From: Nyssa sinensis
Lineage: Eukaryota; Streptophyta; Magnoliopsida; Cornales; Nyssaceae
Reading direction: 5' to 3'
NCBI GenBank assembly: GCA_008638375.1
Contig: CM018046.1
Span: 40,973,706-41,037,705, forward strand
Length of the DNA stretch: 64,000 nt
The notes beneath the pieces were generated by a model. That model ran no database searches. It had not been told where the DNA came from and saw nothing but the letters and a program-made list of their open reading frames with translations. Positions 1 to 11,144 of this stretch are shown here, piece by piece (the stretch's first letter is position 1; every line of letters begins with the position of its first letter). Made by a program: the position numbers and the translations under genes.

Positions 1-1090
1 CAATTAAAATTACTTGTACATAATTTTTTTCAAACACTCAAATAAAAAATTAATTATAATTTTAAGAATTTATTTTTAAATAATCAAATTTTTAGACTCT
101 ATGCTTCAAAATCCGAAATCTCCAAACAAAATCTAAGTGGATGAATCAAAATCTATGGGTTTGTAGCGATTGGGGCTAGTGGGGTTCCTTTCAAAATTTT
201 ACTAATAATTTTTTTTAAATTAGAAGTTGTCTCTTAAATTTTTACATACTTTTGCAATAGACTTTTAAATTTTCATTTTTTTTTTACCGTTCCGTGATCT
301 ACGCTCGCCACTGTAGCTAACATGTTACCTGCCATACAACGCGGAGAGCCCATGACCCACAACTTCTAGCCTCTAGGATCGAAACACGTACCCAATCCAA
401 GCACTTTTTTCATTCTCAGATTACTCTTGTATGACAGACTTGTTGCATGTTGACACCTGTCCAGGACTGGGGCACATTTGGTATTTCAAGTCAACAATAA
501 AAAAAAAACATTTATCATCCTCCACAATCCCACAATAAAATGAACCAAATTAGGACTCGAGCTAGAGACTTATTTAAAATTAATTTATAAAATAAAAAAT
601 TTAAATTTAAACATATTTTAAAATTTATTAATTTATTAAACTTTGCTCTACAAGTTAAAAGTAGTTTAATATCATATAAAAAAATTAAGTTACTCGAATT
701 CGGTTTGCAATCAGTTTAATTAGAGACTTGCTTGAGATTAATTCAAAAAAATTAATAAAATTTTAATTATTTTACCACACTAAGTTTGAACAATTAATTT
801 TACAGCTTAACTCGACTTATTTAGAGTCTTAATATGAGGCCATATCTTGCTCACTTAGAAACTAATGTATATATATAATATAATATTATGAGTTTTTGTA
901 TCCTAAAAGAAGACCACCGAACAAGATCTATCCCACAAGCATTATACCTCTGCCTGCTTGATCATCAATGGATAGGATCATAGGACCCACAACCAGGCAG
1001 AAAAGTAAGGACCATGTAACTTGATCATGATCAATGGCCTCTTTCTTACCCATGGGGCGAGGATGATTTGAAAAAGTATTATTTTATGGC
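1..1090 (+). repeat. Family A dispersed repeat, copy 1
   Basis: This AT-rich non-coding stretch reappears nearly base for base at 1985-3660 and 8880-10085, and its right half at 37915-38500. Shared landmarks are a block of short T runs, the phrase around 295-400 with 'gatctacgctcgccactgta', and the block at 940-1075. I see no coding frame and no terminal inverted repeats. The left end runs off the window. The nature of the repeat is unknown; it behaves as part of a local duplication rather than as a recognisable transposon. Confidence 0.8.
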
Positions 1091-1261
1091 CTAAATAAGT
1101 TTGTCTATGTGAATTTTAGTAATGGTATTTATACCATAAAATTTTACCAAATTTTTTTACCTGCTAACGTGGTTGTTCAGATGCTAGTCAATTAAGTCTT
1201 TTAGTGCTAGTCAATTAAACCTTTTAGACTCACCTGACATGACTAACACCAAGAAGCTGAA

Positions 1262-1830
1262 TTCACTAACACCAAAAGGCTGAGGTTATCTCTGGTCTCA
1301 AAATCAATTTCCATAAAAATGTGATATGTGGGGTAGGTGTCTCTCATGATCTTATCGTTGGTTTGGCTAGCACTTCTAGATGTAAACAGCAAGATCTCTC
1401 CCTGAAATATCTTGGTCTTTCACTTGGAGCTAGTCTTAGGCTTTTGAAGTCTTGGGCACCCATCATTGACATCGTCTAAAAAAAAAAAAAAAAGGCTAGC
1501 TTCCTGGAAGAATCGTTACCTTTCTTTTAGAGGAAGAAACACGCTTATCAAATCTATGTTGCAAAGCCTCCCTCTACATTATATGTCCATATTTAAAACT
1601 CCCGATGCTATTGCAATTCAAATTAACAAGATCCAATCAAGATTTCTTCAGGGAGGCAACGAGCTTAAGAAGAAGCTACATCTAGTTAGCTGGGGAAAAG
1701 TCATAATGAGTAAGAAATATGGTGTTTTATGGATCGGGGAAATTAAGGTGATGAATGGTTGTCTATTTCTAAAGTGGTGGTGGCGTTTTGGTATGGAAAA
1801 AAAAGACTCTTTATAGTGTCAAGTGCTGCG
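1262..1830 (+). pseudogene. LINE reverse-transcriptase C-terminal fragment
   Basis: Two frames on the plus strand read like the C-terminal part of a plant L1-type LINE reverse transcriptase. The first, about 1280-1476, contains SGLKINFHKN and LKYLGLSLG and ends at TAA 1477-1479. An A run at 1477-1493 then breaks the frame, and the next frame (1466-1816) contains WKNRYLSFRGRNTLIKSML, LPLHYMSIF and KLHLVSWGKV, the usual run after the RT core. Catalytic RT motifs and endonuclease are absent, so this is a dead 3' fragment. It sits between two direct copies of family A. Confidence 0.8.
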
Positions 1831-1984
1831 GAGGAAATACCATCTCCCGGATAAAAGCTGATTACCTAAACATATTCATGCTCAAAATTATCAAGATTAT
1901 GATTGGATATTTCTCTAATTGAGCATAGAAACCCTTTTTTATTTTAGTTGTTTTCTGAAAATGTTGGCATCTCAATTATATATA

Positions 1985-3660
1985 AAATATTAAAAAATTA
2001 ATAATTAAAATTGCTTGTAAATAATTTTTATCAAACACTTAAATAAAAAATTAATTATAATTTTAAGAATTCATTTTTCAATAATCAAATTTTTAGAATC
2101 TATGCTTCAAAATCCGAAATCTCCAAACAAAATCTAAGTGGATGAATCAAAATCTATGGGTTTGCAGCGATTGGGGCTAGTGGGATTCCTTTCAAAATTT
2201 TACTAATAAATTTTTTAAATTAGAAGTTGTCTCCTAAATTTTGACATACGTTTGCAATAGACTTTTAAATTTTCATTTTTTTTTACCGTTCCGTGATCTA
2301 CGCTCGCCACTGTAGCTAACATGTTATCTTCAACACAACGTGGAGAGCCCATGACCCATAATTTCTAGCCTCTAGGATCAAAACACCTACCCACCCCAAG
2401 CACTTTTTTTTTATTCTCATACCTCTCTTGTATGACAGACTTGTCGCATGTTAACACCTGTCCATGACTGGGGCAAATTTGATATTTCAGGTCAACAATA
2501 AGAAAAAACATTTAGCATCGTCCACAGTCCCACAATAAAATGAACCAAATTAGGACTTGTGCTTAATTAGGGACTTATTCAAAATCGATTTACAAAATAA
2601 AAAGGTTAAATTTAGATATATTTTGAGATTTGTTAATTTATTGAACTTTGCTGTACAAGTTAAAAATAGTTTAATATTATATAAAAAATAAGTTACTCGA
2701 ATTCGATTTGCAATCAGCCTAATTAGAGACTCGTTTGAGATTAGTTCAAAAAATTAACAAAAATTTAATTATTTTAACAAACTAACTTTGAACAATCAAT
2801 TCTACGGCTTAACTTGACTCATTTAGGGTCCTAATCTGAATCCATGTCTATCTCACTTAAAAACTAATGTATATATATAATATAATATTATGAGTTTTTG
2901 TATCCTAAGAGAAGACCACCGAATAAAATCTATCCCACGGGCATTATACATCTGCCTACTTGATCATCAATGGATATGATCATAGGACCCACAACTACGG
3001 GTGTCAATTCGATTTATCGTGTTGTGTTCGGGTCATGTCAAGGCATACATATTCAAAAATATGTGTGAACCCAAAACGACATTATTAACTAATCGTGTCA
3101 AGTTTCAAAACTCAAACTCAACTCATTTATTAAACAGGTTACACGTGTCAACACACTTAACCTGTTTATTTTAATTTTTTTATTTTTTAAATAAAAAATT
3201 TTACTTATCTTTTAATATATATAGATAATTTTCAAGTTTAGTAACTTTGGATATGGGCTAAATCAAAGTAGAAACCTCTTTTATAAATAAAAAATCTCAA
3301 AACCTTGATAAATATTTGATGTGAGATGAATTATCTTAACTCATAATATATTTTATAATTAAACGTGTTAAGTCGTGTTAAACAGGTTGACACTAGTAAA
3401 ACTTAAACCCAACCTGTTTATTACTCGTGTTATACGTGTCAGCTCGTTTATGACTCAAACCCGTTAACTTTAGTAGTGTCCGAGTCGTGTTGTCGTGTCG
3501 TGTTAAAAATTGACACCCCCAACCACAACTAGGTAGATAAGTAAGGACCATGTAACCTGATCATGATCAACGGCCTCTTTCCTACCCATGGGGGCGAGGA
3601 TGATTTGAAAAAGTATTATTTTATGACCCAAATAAGTTTGTTTATGTAAATTTGTTCGTT
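1985..3660 (+). repeat. Family A repeat, copy 2 (interrupted)
   Basis: Second copy of the family A repeat, collinear with 1-1090 and 8880-10085. It is split at 2998 by a 526-bp hAT-like element; on removing that element the sequence joins to match the uninterrupted copies around 970 and 9885. No coding frame is seen. Confidence 0.8.
2998..3523 (+). mobile_element. hAT-like non-autonomous element 1
   Basis: The element begins CGGGTGTCAATT and ends AATTGACACCCCCAAC, so the ends are imperfect inverted repeats sharing GGGTGTCAATT. It is flanked by the 8-bp direct repeat CACAACTA at 2990-2997 and 3524-3531. Unoccupied copies of the same site (CACAACCA) exist in the other family A copies near 990, 9886 and 38260. 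Subterminal GTGTCG/CGTGTT motifs recur on both sides. An 8-bp target duplication with short inverted ends is typical of the hAT superfamily. It has no transposase frame. Confidence 0.75.
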
Positions 3661-3667
3661 TGATGTG

Positions 3668-4275
3668 AGATGTGGTGTTGGAAAAGTTATTTCAATAAAT
3701 CTATGACAATCCTATGTTTTTAACAACCAGGTGGATGAGCAAGGTCCGTATAACCTGATCATAATTAACGGCCTATTTTAATCTTAGTAGTTAGATTAAC
3801 CAAGCAGTTGACTCAACAGAATATCATGCGGTTGTGTTGTGCCTCTTTTCTTCCCATGTGGTGAGGATGATTTGATAAAGAAATTTTTGATGCAATAATT
3901 TCCAAACATTGACTCTATGTCTTTTATGATTAGATTGGGACTACTTGATTTGTTTTTGTTGAAAAAATAGGTTTTTGAACATCATAATTAACTATTTTTA
4001 GCTAATATTAAAGTAGGTCTCACACATTAATTTTAGTGAATCTACGTGAGAATGTGTTCTCCTTCATGAGAAGATTAAGATTATATATTAGATTGCTCAA
4101 AACTATTAAGGAATGAATAATAAATTGCCTCCAAACATTATTACTTAAAAATGGTAACAAAAGTTTAAAGTTTGTGTAAAAAACTTGTGTCCCACATAGA
4201 ATAAGTATAAAACTTTTAAAGAGTATATATACATTTACAGAAGAGAGTTTGGGCCCAATTGGTAGCCAAATTTAT
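3668..4275 (+). repeat. Duplicated non-coding segment (pair with 33443-34045)
   Basis: This stretch lies ahead of the family B gene and is repeated almost unchanged at 33443-34045. Both copies run from 'gagatgtggtgttggaaaag' through to the phrase 'cccaattggtagccaaattt'. No coding frame is seen. It may belong to the upstream region of family B genes, because B sequence follows in the first copy. Confidence 0.7.
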
Positions 4276-4339
4276 GATCCAAATGTGAGATATATAATGT
4301 AGGTCCTGGTCGTATATAATGTAGGTTTTCCATGAGATG

Positions 4340-5110
4340 GGAAATGAAAATATTAGCCCCGCTGGGAAAATGGGGGATGTAGGTATATAAGCCACGATAT
4401 GAAAGGGTCTCCCAAAAACACACGACATGAAAATTCTCCGTGGATGTATATAAGATTTGGGATCCCAAAAACACACGATACGAAAATTCCCCGTGGAAAA
4501 TGGTCTCCCAAAGACACAATTAAAGATGAAAAAGGTATATAAGATCCCCGTGGAAAAAGGTATATAAGATTTGGGATAGGTGGAAAATGGTAAGGTATAT
4601 AAGATGACTGGATTTGGGATAGCTGGAAAATGGTCTCCCAAAAACAAACGCTACACACGCTGACTGGAGTGCAAAAGAAAAATGGTAAGGTATATAAGAT
4701 TTGAGATAGGTGGAAAATGGTCTCCATATGAAAATTCCCCCAAGGTATATGGGATAGGTGGAAAATGGTCTCCCAAAAACACAATTAAAGATGAAAAAGC
4801 ATTCCCCAGCATTCCCCATTAAAGATGAAAAAGCATTCCCCCAAGGTATATGGGATAGGTGGTAAATGGCCTCCCAAAAACACAATTAAAGATGAAAAAG
4901 GTATATAAGATTTGGGATGGGAAAACACAATTAAAGATGAAAAAGGTATATATGATTTGGGATAGGTGGAAAATGGTCTCCCAAAAACACAATTAAAGAT
5001 GAAAAAGGTATATAAGATTTGGGATAGGTGGTGGAAAATGGTCTCCCAAAAACACACGCTACACCCGCTGACTGGATTGAAGATGAAAATTCCCCCAAAA
5101 ATTTGGGAAA
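4340..5110 (+). repeat. Degenerate ~60-bp minisatellite upstream of family B gene
   Basis: The array repeats an approximately 60-bp phrase made of 'ggtatataagatttgggata', 'ggtggaaaatggtctcccaa' and 'aaacacaattaaagatgaaa', in full and partial units with internal deletions. Open frames on the minus strand here are by-products of the repeat, since the three minus frames give the same shuffled peptide. Each unit carries a TATATAAG core, so the array puts many TATA-like motifs ahead of the gene at 5231. Confidence 0.85.
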
Positions 5111-5174
5111 ATATATAATGTAGCTGGCTGGATTAAAGACGCTGTAGAACTGGAAAATTACCTCACCAAGAAAA

Positions 5175-5189
5175 GAGTATATATATATA
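5175..5189 (+). promoter_or_regulatory. TATA box of family B gene
   Basis: A long TATA run (gagtatatatatatacag) lies about 45-55 bp before the ATG at 5231 and just after the minisatellite. The third B copy keeps an equivalent TATA run at 32524-32560 at the same distance from its ATG, which supports a core promoter role. Confidence 0.5.
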
Positions 5190-5230
5190 CAGAGTGAGAG
5201 AGAAGTCTTCCTAACTTGTTTATTCCAAAC

Positions 5231-5722
5231 ATGAGTCACAAAGGCTTGAGAGTTGTTCTGCCAATGCTTATCAGCTTACTCCCGTCCTCTCTCGGTGGAT
5301 TGCAAGGCAAGCCGTGCCATGACCAAGAACCCAGTTTGATCAATACCATTTGGGTTATCACAGCTATCTTCCTATTAGTCATCTTCACGTCCATACAACT
5401 TCCTCTCAATGATACAGTCCCAGTAAGACAGAGTGCTGGCAGAGACCTTTTAGGGCCGTTCACTATTTCATTGTTGGCCTCAATTCATTTGCCGCTTCCA
5501 CATTTTCTGACCGTCCACTTAATAACCATACAAATGATTTCTCCCTGGTATGGTCCGCTTATAAATCTCATTGAGCGGTCTCTGTGCCGGTTGTGGCACT
5601 CTCTGAAAGCCAAATGCACACCACAGCACGCAAAAGATGACCAAGAACCAGAACCGGTTGACAATGAAGGAGACAACCCGGAAGAGCAGCCAACCTTGGA
5701 AGGTGACGATTCTACAGTTTGA
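5231..5722 (+). CDS. Small predicted membrane protein (family B), unknown function
   Basis: An intact 163-codon frame starts at ATG 5231 (MSHKGLRVVLP) and ends at TGA 5720-5722. This ATG is preferred because it is kept in the copy at 32600 and lies about 50 bp after a TATA box; the in-frame TTG further upstream is not a normal plant start. The protein has a hydrophobic N-terminus (residues 6-22), a likely membrane span at 37-57 (INTIWVITAIFLLVIF), a second at about 73-100, then a basic stretch with RSLCRLWHSLKAK and a strongly acidic tail from about 133 (KDDQEPEPVDNEG). I do not recognise the family. Three further copies on the same strand (10132, 32565, 39400) are truncated, so this is the only full one here. 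Expression is not shown; it could be a duplicated orphan gene or a captured fragment. Confidence 0.5.
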   Translation: MSHKGLRVVLPMLISLLPSSLGGLQGKPCHDQEPSLINTIWVITAIFLLVIFTSIQLPLNDTVPVRQSAGRDLLGPFTISLLASIHLPLPHFLTVHLITIQMISPWYGPLINLIERSLCRLWHSLKAKCTPQHAKDDQEPEPVDNEGDNPEEQPTLEGDDSTV

Positions 5723-5771
5723 TGCATCACTACTTCATGCACGATCACAACAGTAAAAGGTAATTACAATT

Positions 5772-5773
<2 letters not shown>

Positions 5774-5822
<49 letters not shown>
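5774..5822. repeat. (TA)n followed by (AG)n microsatellite
   Basis: A short TA run passes directly into about 32 bases of GA repeats just after the family B stop codon. It is probably a replication-slippage tract. Confidence 0.9.
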
Positions 5823-5826
<4 letters not shown>

Positions 5827-5912
5827 TGTCCCTATAAATTTATGTGTGAACATGCAGTTGCAGTAGGTTTTTGTGGAAGTGGGAGTTTGTACTGGGTGTT
5901 GTTAGCTGGAGT

Positions 5913-6160
5913 TAATGGAATAATGATAGTATGTATGTGTGCTCTTAATTTAGTGAGTGTTTTTTTTTTACAGCAAAAGGGACATATATTAAAAACATAT
6001 AAATATATTAAAAATTAAGAAAATAATAAAATATATATATATATATTTTATTATCCAGTGATAAATAACAAAATATCAGCATAATTATTGAAATTATCTT
6101 AATGTATAAATTTTATATATATGTATATATACAAAAAATACATGTAACAATATTCTCATT
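5913..6160 (+). repeat. Local direct repeat (pair with 7077-7410)
   Basis: Both copies contain 'aatggaataatgatagtatg', a run ending in 'cagcaaaagggacat', and an AT-rich tail with 'ccagtgataaataac' or its variant. The second copy holds about 80 extra bases after 'gggacat'. No coding sense is seen. Confidence 0.75.
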
Positions 6161-7076
6161 TCACTTTCCTTTACTTTTTCCTCCACTTTCTCAGCAACCA
6201 AACAGGGCAGAAATGAACTAAAAGAAAGAAAATTCTGAATGTCATGGTTTATGTCCAACGAGTTTGGTGGAGCTGTGAAAAGTAGCTATTTTTTCTGATA
6301 AAGTAGCTAGTTAGGGGACCCATCAGAAAAAAATTTCTGATAAATTTTTCTGATCCCTTGCGACTCAAAGTATGTATGTGTGGGATCATTTTTGGTTAGG
6401 AAGACAAAAATTTTGTGGGTTTCTGGGATAAGCAGTTGAATTTAAATGCCAAATTTTTACTCCAAAAGAGATTACATAAAATACACAATATGAATGTTGG
6501 GAAAAAAGTCTTTCCCTCTTAATATTTGATTGAGTAAACAGAAAAGGAAAAAGGGAATGAAGGGCTTTGTATATTTTTATCATTATACTTTTTTTTGACA
6601 GTTTTTCTACTGTCAAGAAAAGTGTAAAGTAAAGAGAAACTTATTTCTTTTCTCATTTTCTCTCACTTTAAGTAGAATAAATTCCATCCCTTTTTTTAAT
6701 TTATTTCTCTCCTCTGTTAGGGCAACTCCAACGGTCCAACCGTATTCCTTAAATCACTCCCTATTTTATTTAAAATAATTATAAAGTTAATTTTCACATC
6801 TCCACCAAACTTGTTGACATAAATCATGACATTCAGAATTCTGCGTTTCACATCAGAAAAAATGCTTGGACCATCAGAAAATTCTGAATTCAATCAAAAG
6901 TTAGTTCTGATGTGATTATTAATAAAGTTAATTCAGAATTAATCTGAATTAATAATCACATCAGATTATTACCTTTAGTTTGGATTATGTCCATCAGAAA
7001 AATTTTGTCCCCTACCCATCAAGGATTTTTCACATAAATTTTTTCAAATAAAGTTATAAGCAACTTTTCCCATAAA
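6161..7076. other. Non-coding spacer with a palindrome
   Basis: I see no gene here. Several 'catcagaaaa' and 'ttctga' motifs recur. A perfect 17-bp inverted repeat, CTGATGTGATTATTAAT at 6907-6923 and its complement at 6948-6964, encloses a 24-bp loop. This could be the centre of a degraded MITE, but I cannot fix outer ends. Confidence 0.5.
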
Positions 7077-7410
7077 TTAATGGAATAATGATAGTATGTA
7101 CGTGTGCTCTTTTAATTTAATAAGTATTTTTTTTTACAGCAAAAGGGACATCTGAAGCATAATTATTGTAATTGAACCGGATAATGAAGCGGCAGAGGAA
7201 TCCATTCACGATTTACTTGTTCAATCAATGCTATAATTATATATTAAAAACATATAAATAAATTAAAAATTAAGAAAATAATAAGAAAAATATATAATTT
7301 TATTATCTAGTGATAAATAACAAAATATAAGCATAATTATTAAAATTATCTTAATGTATAAATTTTATATATATGTATATATATCAAAAATACATGTAAT
7401 AATATTTTAT
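7077..7410 (+). repeat. Local direct repeat (pair with 5913-6160)
   Basis: Second copy of the repeat after the family B gene, with an extra segment at about 7152-7240. The two copies flank the palindrome-bearing spacer, so the whole 5913-7410 stretch looks like a tandem duplication with an insertion. Confidence 0.75.
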
Positions 7411-8189
7411 TTTATACTAATTTTCATCATTTAATTTTCTCAACCGGACGGTTCACTTGATTTTTTAAAAAATCGGTCAATTCAACCAGTTTTTTTGGGA
7501 TCTTTAACAAATATGGTGTATTAATTAAATCAAAGTGGTTTAATACCTAATTTTCGGTTCAACTGATCGATTGAACTAATTGACTCGATTCAATTTTGAT
7601 AACTATAATTTTTGAGTGATCAGTTATATTTATGGTTGTTAATTAATAATATCCATTTGACTGCGGAAAAGCTTTTCCGAGACTAAAATTGCCATAGACA
7701 TTTGTATACCCCCGGGGCGTAAAAGCAGTTGAAATCAAATGTCATCAAAAAATTTGGCCCTTAGCCAAGCTTTTCTTTCGGCCAAGCAATTGAAAGTAAT
7801 TTGAGGTTTGAATTATTGTTTTGTTACAAAAGTTTACTATTTACAAACAATTACCAAACCTCGCAAATAAGAGTCTTAAAAAAAATAATTCTATCTTTTG
7901 ATTGAAAAATTAATAAATTACTACATGCTTAATGTTTCATTATGAAGATTTGAAATTTTAATCTTTTTCATAAGAAAAAACATAGAGATATCATTCGGTG
8001 ACTAAGAATTTTGGCAAGGTTTGAAATTTGTTATTATTTCTTAAAGATGAAAATGATTGGAGTTACCCTTACTAACTGTAATTGGACTTGCATATACAAA
8101 GCAAAATTTATGGAGTAATTATTTCTTACTTAGTTGGGAATGGTGCAAGTAACAGATCAAGCAAATTTTTTTTTGGCTTACTGGCCAGA
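7411..8189. other. Intergenic sequence without recognisable features
   Basis: AT-rich sequence with no supported coding frame. The phrase 'ttgaggtttgaaatttattactctttctt' is prefigured in diverged form around 8010-8050, which suggests an older copy of family C. Confidence 0.5.
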
Positions 8190-8500
8190 AAAAAAAAAAA
8201 AAGGAGGGGGGGGGAGAGAGAGAGATCAGATTGATCCAAATAGTTGAAATTTGAGGTTTGAAATTTATTACTCTTTCTTAAAGATGAAAGTGCTCGTATA
8301 GTTACCATTACTATTTGTAATTGGACTTGCAGATTATATTAATTAGGAAGAAAACAGATACCTCTATCATGTAGACAATTAGGAAGGCTGTTGCCAAAGA
8401 AAGCTATTGTTATTAATCTAAATGAACCATTTGGTTCATTCCATAGTTTTATGATATGGAAATAGAAAAAAGAATTCATAATTATAGAATAAATTGATTT
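8190..8500 (+). repeat. Family C repeat, short copy
   Basis: It begins with an A run, a G run and GA repeats, then carries the family C core with 'gatcagattgatccaaatag', 'gtaattggacttgcag' and 'ctaaatgaaccatttggttc'. The same junction (A run, G run, GA run, then C) recurs at 34425-34470, so these two copies share a common origin. Confidence 0.75.
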
Positions 8501-8818
8501 TGGAAACTCATTAAAATATAAATGCTAAACTTTTTTAGACTAACAAAAATTTCATTAAATTAAGGTTCTTTTTACATTGTGTACTAAGAGCCCGTTTGGG
8601 GTGCATTTGTTTCACTCAAATCATGGTGTTTGTGCACAAGAAAGCGTGCAATCAGCTTTTGAAATGTTTGGCTATATTTTTTAAAATAAAATTTGGCAAT
8701 AGAATCTACGAGTAAAACTATAGTTTGAGAAAGTAAAAAAACAAAATTAACTTCTAAAAATATGTTTGACATTTTACAACTTTTATTCATGAATCCATCG
8801 TTTATTTTACACCTTTCT

Positions 8819-8820
<2 letters not shown>

Positions 8821-8854
<34 letters not shown>
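8821..8854. repeat. (AT)n microsatellite
   Basis: A simple run of AT dinucleotides of about 34 bases precedes family A copy 3. Confidence 0.95.
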
Positions 8855-8859
<5 letters not shown>

Positions 8860-8879
8860 TAAAGCACAAAAAAAAAAAA

Positions 8880-10085
8880 AATCAACAATTAGAATTATTT
8901 GTACATAATTTTTTGTCAAACACTCAAATAAAAAATTAATTATAATTTTAAGAATTTATTTTTCAATAATCAAATTTTTAGAATCTATTTTTCAAAATTC
9001 GAAATCTCCAAACAAAATCTAAGTGGATGAATCAAAATCTATGGGTTTGTAGCGATTGGGGCTAGTGGGATTCCTTTCAAAATTTTACTAATAAATTTTT
9101 TAAATTAGAAGTTGTCTCTTAAATTTTTACATACTTTTGCAATAGACTTTTTAAATTTTCATTTTTTTTTACCATTCCATGATCTACGCCAGCCACTGTA
9201 GCTAACATGTTATCTTCAATACAACGTGAAGAGCCCATGACCCACAACTTCTAGCCTCTAGGATCGAAACACGTACCCAACCCAAGCACTATTTTTTTTG
9301 TTCTCATACTACTCTTGTATGACGGACTTGTCGCATGTTAACACCTGTCCATGACTTGGGCACATTTGGTATTTCAAGTCAACAATAAAAAAAAAAAAAA
9401 ACATTTATCATCCTCCACAATCCCGCAATAAAATGAACCAAAGTAGGACTTGAGCTTAATTAGAGATTTATTCAAAATCAATTTGTAAAATAAAAAAATT
9501 AAATTTAAATATATTTTAAAATTTGTTAATTTATTGAACTTTGCTCTATAAATTAAAAATAGTTTAATATTATATAAAAAAATCAAGTTATTCGAATGCG
9601 GTTTTCAATCAGCTTAATTAGAGATTCATTTGAGATTAGTTCAAAAAATAAATAAAAATTTAATTATTTTAACAAACTAAGTTTGAACAATCAATTCTAT
9701 GGCTTAACTCAACTCATTTAGGTCCTAATCTGGATCCATGTCCGTTTCACTTAAAAACTAATGTATATATATAATATAATATTATGAGTTTTTGTATCCT
9801 AAGAGAAGACTACCGAATAAAATCTATCCCTCAGGCACTATACCTCTGCCTGCTTGATCATCAATGGATATGATCATAGGACCCACAACCAGGTAGATAA
9901 GTAAGGACCATCTAACCTGATCATGATCAACGGCCTCTTTCCTAACCATGGGGGCGAGGATGATTTGAAAAAGTATTATTTTATGACCCAAATAAGTTTG
10001 TTTATGTAAATTTGTTTGTTTGATGTGACATAATTTAATTAATTTTGGATTTTCTTTTTGTTTTTTCTTAAAAATTTTATTTTAT
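8880..10085 (+). repeat. Family A repeat, copy 3 (uninterrupted)
   Basis: Third copy, collinear with 1-1090 and 1985-3660, with an unoccupied hAT site near 9886. From about 9535 onward it is also collinear with 37915-38500, which marks the left part of the large A-B-C-RTE-LON2 duplication. Confidence 0.8.
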
Positions 10086-10128
10086 TTTCATAATTAATTA
10101 AATAATACCATATTAGAATTAGATGGCT

Positions 10129-10415
10129 TGATTGTTGTTCTGCCAATGCTCATCAGGTTACTCCCGTCCTCTTTCCGTGGATCGCAAGGCAAGCCGTGCC
10201 ATGACGATGAACCCAGTTTGATCAATACTATTTGGCTTATCACAGCTATCTTCCTATCAGTCATCTTCAACTCTATACAACTTCCTCTCAATCATACAGT
10301 CCCTGTTAGACAGAGTGCTGGCAGAGACCTTTTAGGGCCGTTCACTATTTCATTGCTGGCCTCAATTTATTTGCCGCTACCACTTTTTCTGACTGTCCAA
10401 ATAGTTGAAATTTGA
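10129..10415 (+). pseudogene. Family B gene, truncated copy 2
   Basis: The frame matches residues 8-95 or so of the protein at 5231 (VVLPMLIRLLPSS onward, both membrane spans). The 5' end with the start codon and promoter is replaced by family A sequence. The 3' end breaks after DNA equivalent to FLTV and runs straight into family C, giving a false tail (QIVEI). The same B-to-C junction exists at 39630, so it predates the large duplication. The acidic tail is lost. Confidence 0.75.
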
Positions 10416-11140
10416 GGTTTGAAATTTATTACTCTTTCTTAAAGATGAAAGTGCTTGTATAGTTACCATTACTATTTGTAATTGGACTTGCAGATGCAAA
10501 GAAAAAATTATAATAATTTGTTGGTTAATTAGGAAGGTAGCAGATACCTCTATCACCTATTTGGAGCTCTTGTAGACAATTAGGAAGGCTGTTGCCAAAG
10601 AATGCTACTGTTATTAATCTAAATGAACCATTTGGTTCACTCCATAGTTTTATAAGATGGAAATAGGGAATGTAGGGTAGTCCAAAAAAATCGATGGGAT
10701 AGACTTTGTTGGGATCCAATTGCTTCAAAACCTGTTGGTTTGGGATTGTCTCAATGTCCTCATTTGCATGAGTTGAAAAAAAGTATAGTTTGAGTTATGT
10801 AACAATTTGAATAAGTAACTATAAAAAAATATTGTTTGAATTAAGTTGTTAAGTTCTTGGATAAATGTATTTGATAAGTGTTTAAATGATAATGTAGTAT
10901 TTGAATTAGTTATTAATAAGTGTCATTAGGCTATTTTTTAAAAAAGTTTCTACTTGATTACTTTCAAAAAGAGTTCATTTTTGAGTTAAGTGTGTGGCCA
11001 ATAAGCCGAACAAAATATTTAATAAATCAAAAAAATTCATTTTAAATTTTAAAAAGTCATTAATTGTGTTTAATAAGCTGACGAGTTTAAAAAAGTCATT
11101 AAGTGTGTCTAATAAGCCGAACCAAACATAACCAATGTCT
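10400..11140 (-). repeat. Family C repeat with unrecognised coding remnant
   Basis: This repeat recurs at 34470-35160, 37255-37715 and 41046-41605. On the minus strand, 10525-10728 holds an open frame (KQLDPNKVYPIDFFGLPYIP, then KLWSEPNGSFRLITVAFFGN) whose wording is kept in the other copies despite base changes. I do not recognise the protein. Codon sense in several copies hints at a captured exon, but no start or splice sites are evident. The rest is AT-rich and non-coding. Confidence 0.55.
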
Positions 11141-11144
11141 CTAG

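Noticed and set aside
4216..5239. Overlapping minus-strand open frames with repeated CVFGRPFST-like peptides
   Set aside because: They arise from the 60-bp minisatellite; different frames give permutations of the same peptide and no start or splice context exists.
5774..5822. CRISPR or other structured array
   Set aside because: Simple TA/GA microsatellite; no spaced direct repeats of CRISPR type occur in the window, which is a plant nuclear sequence.
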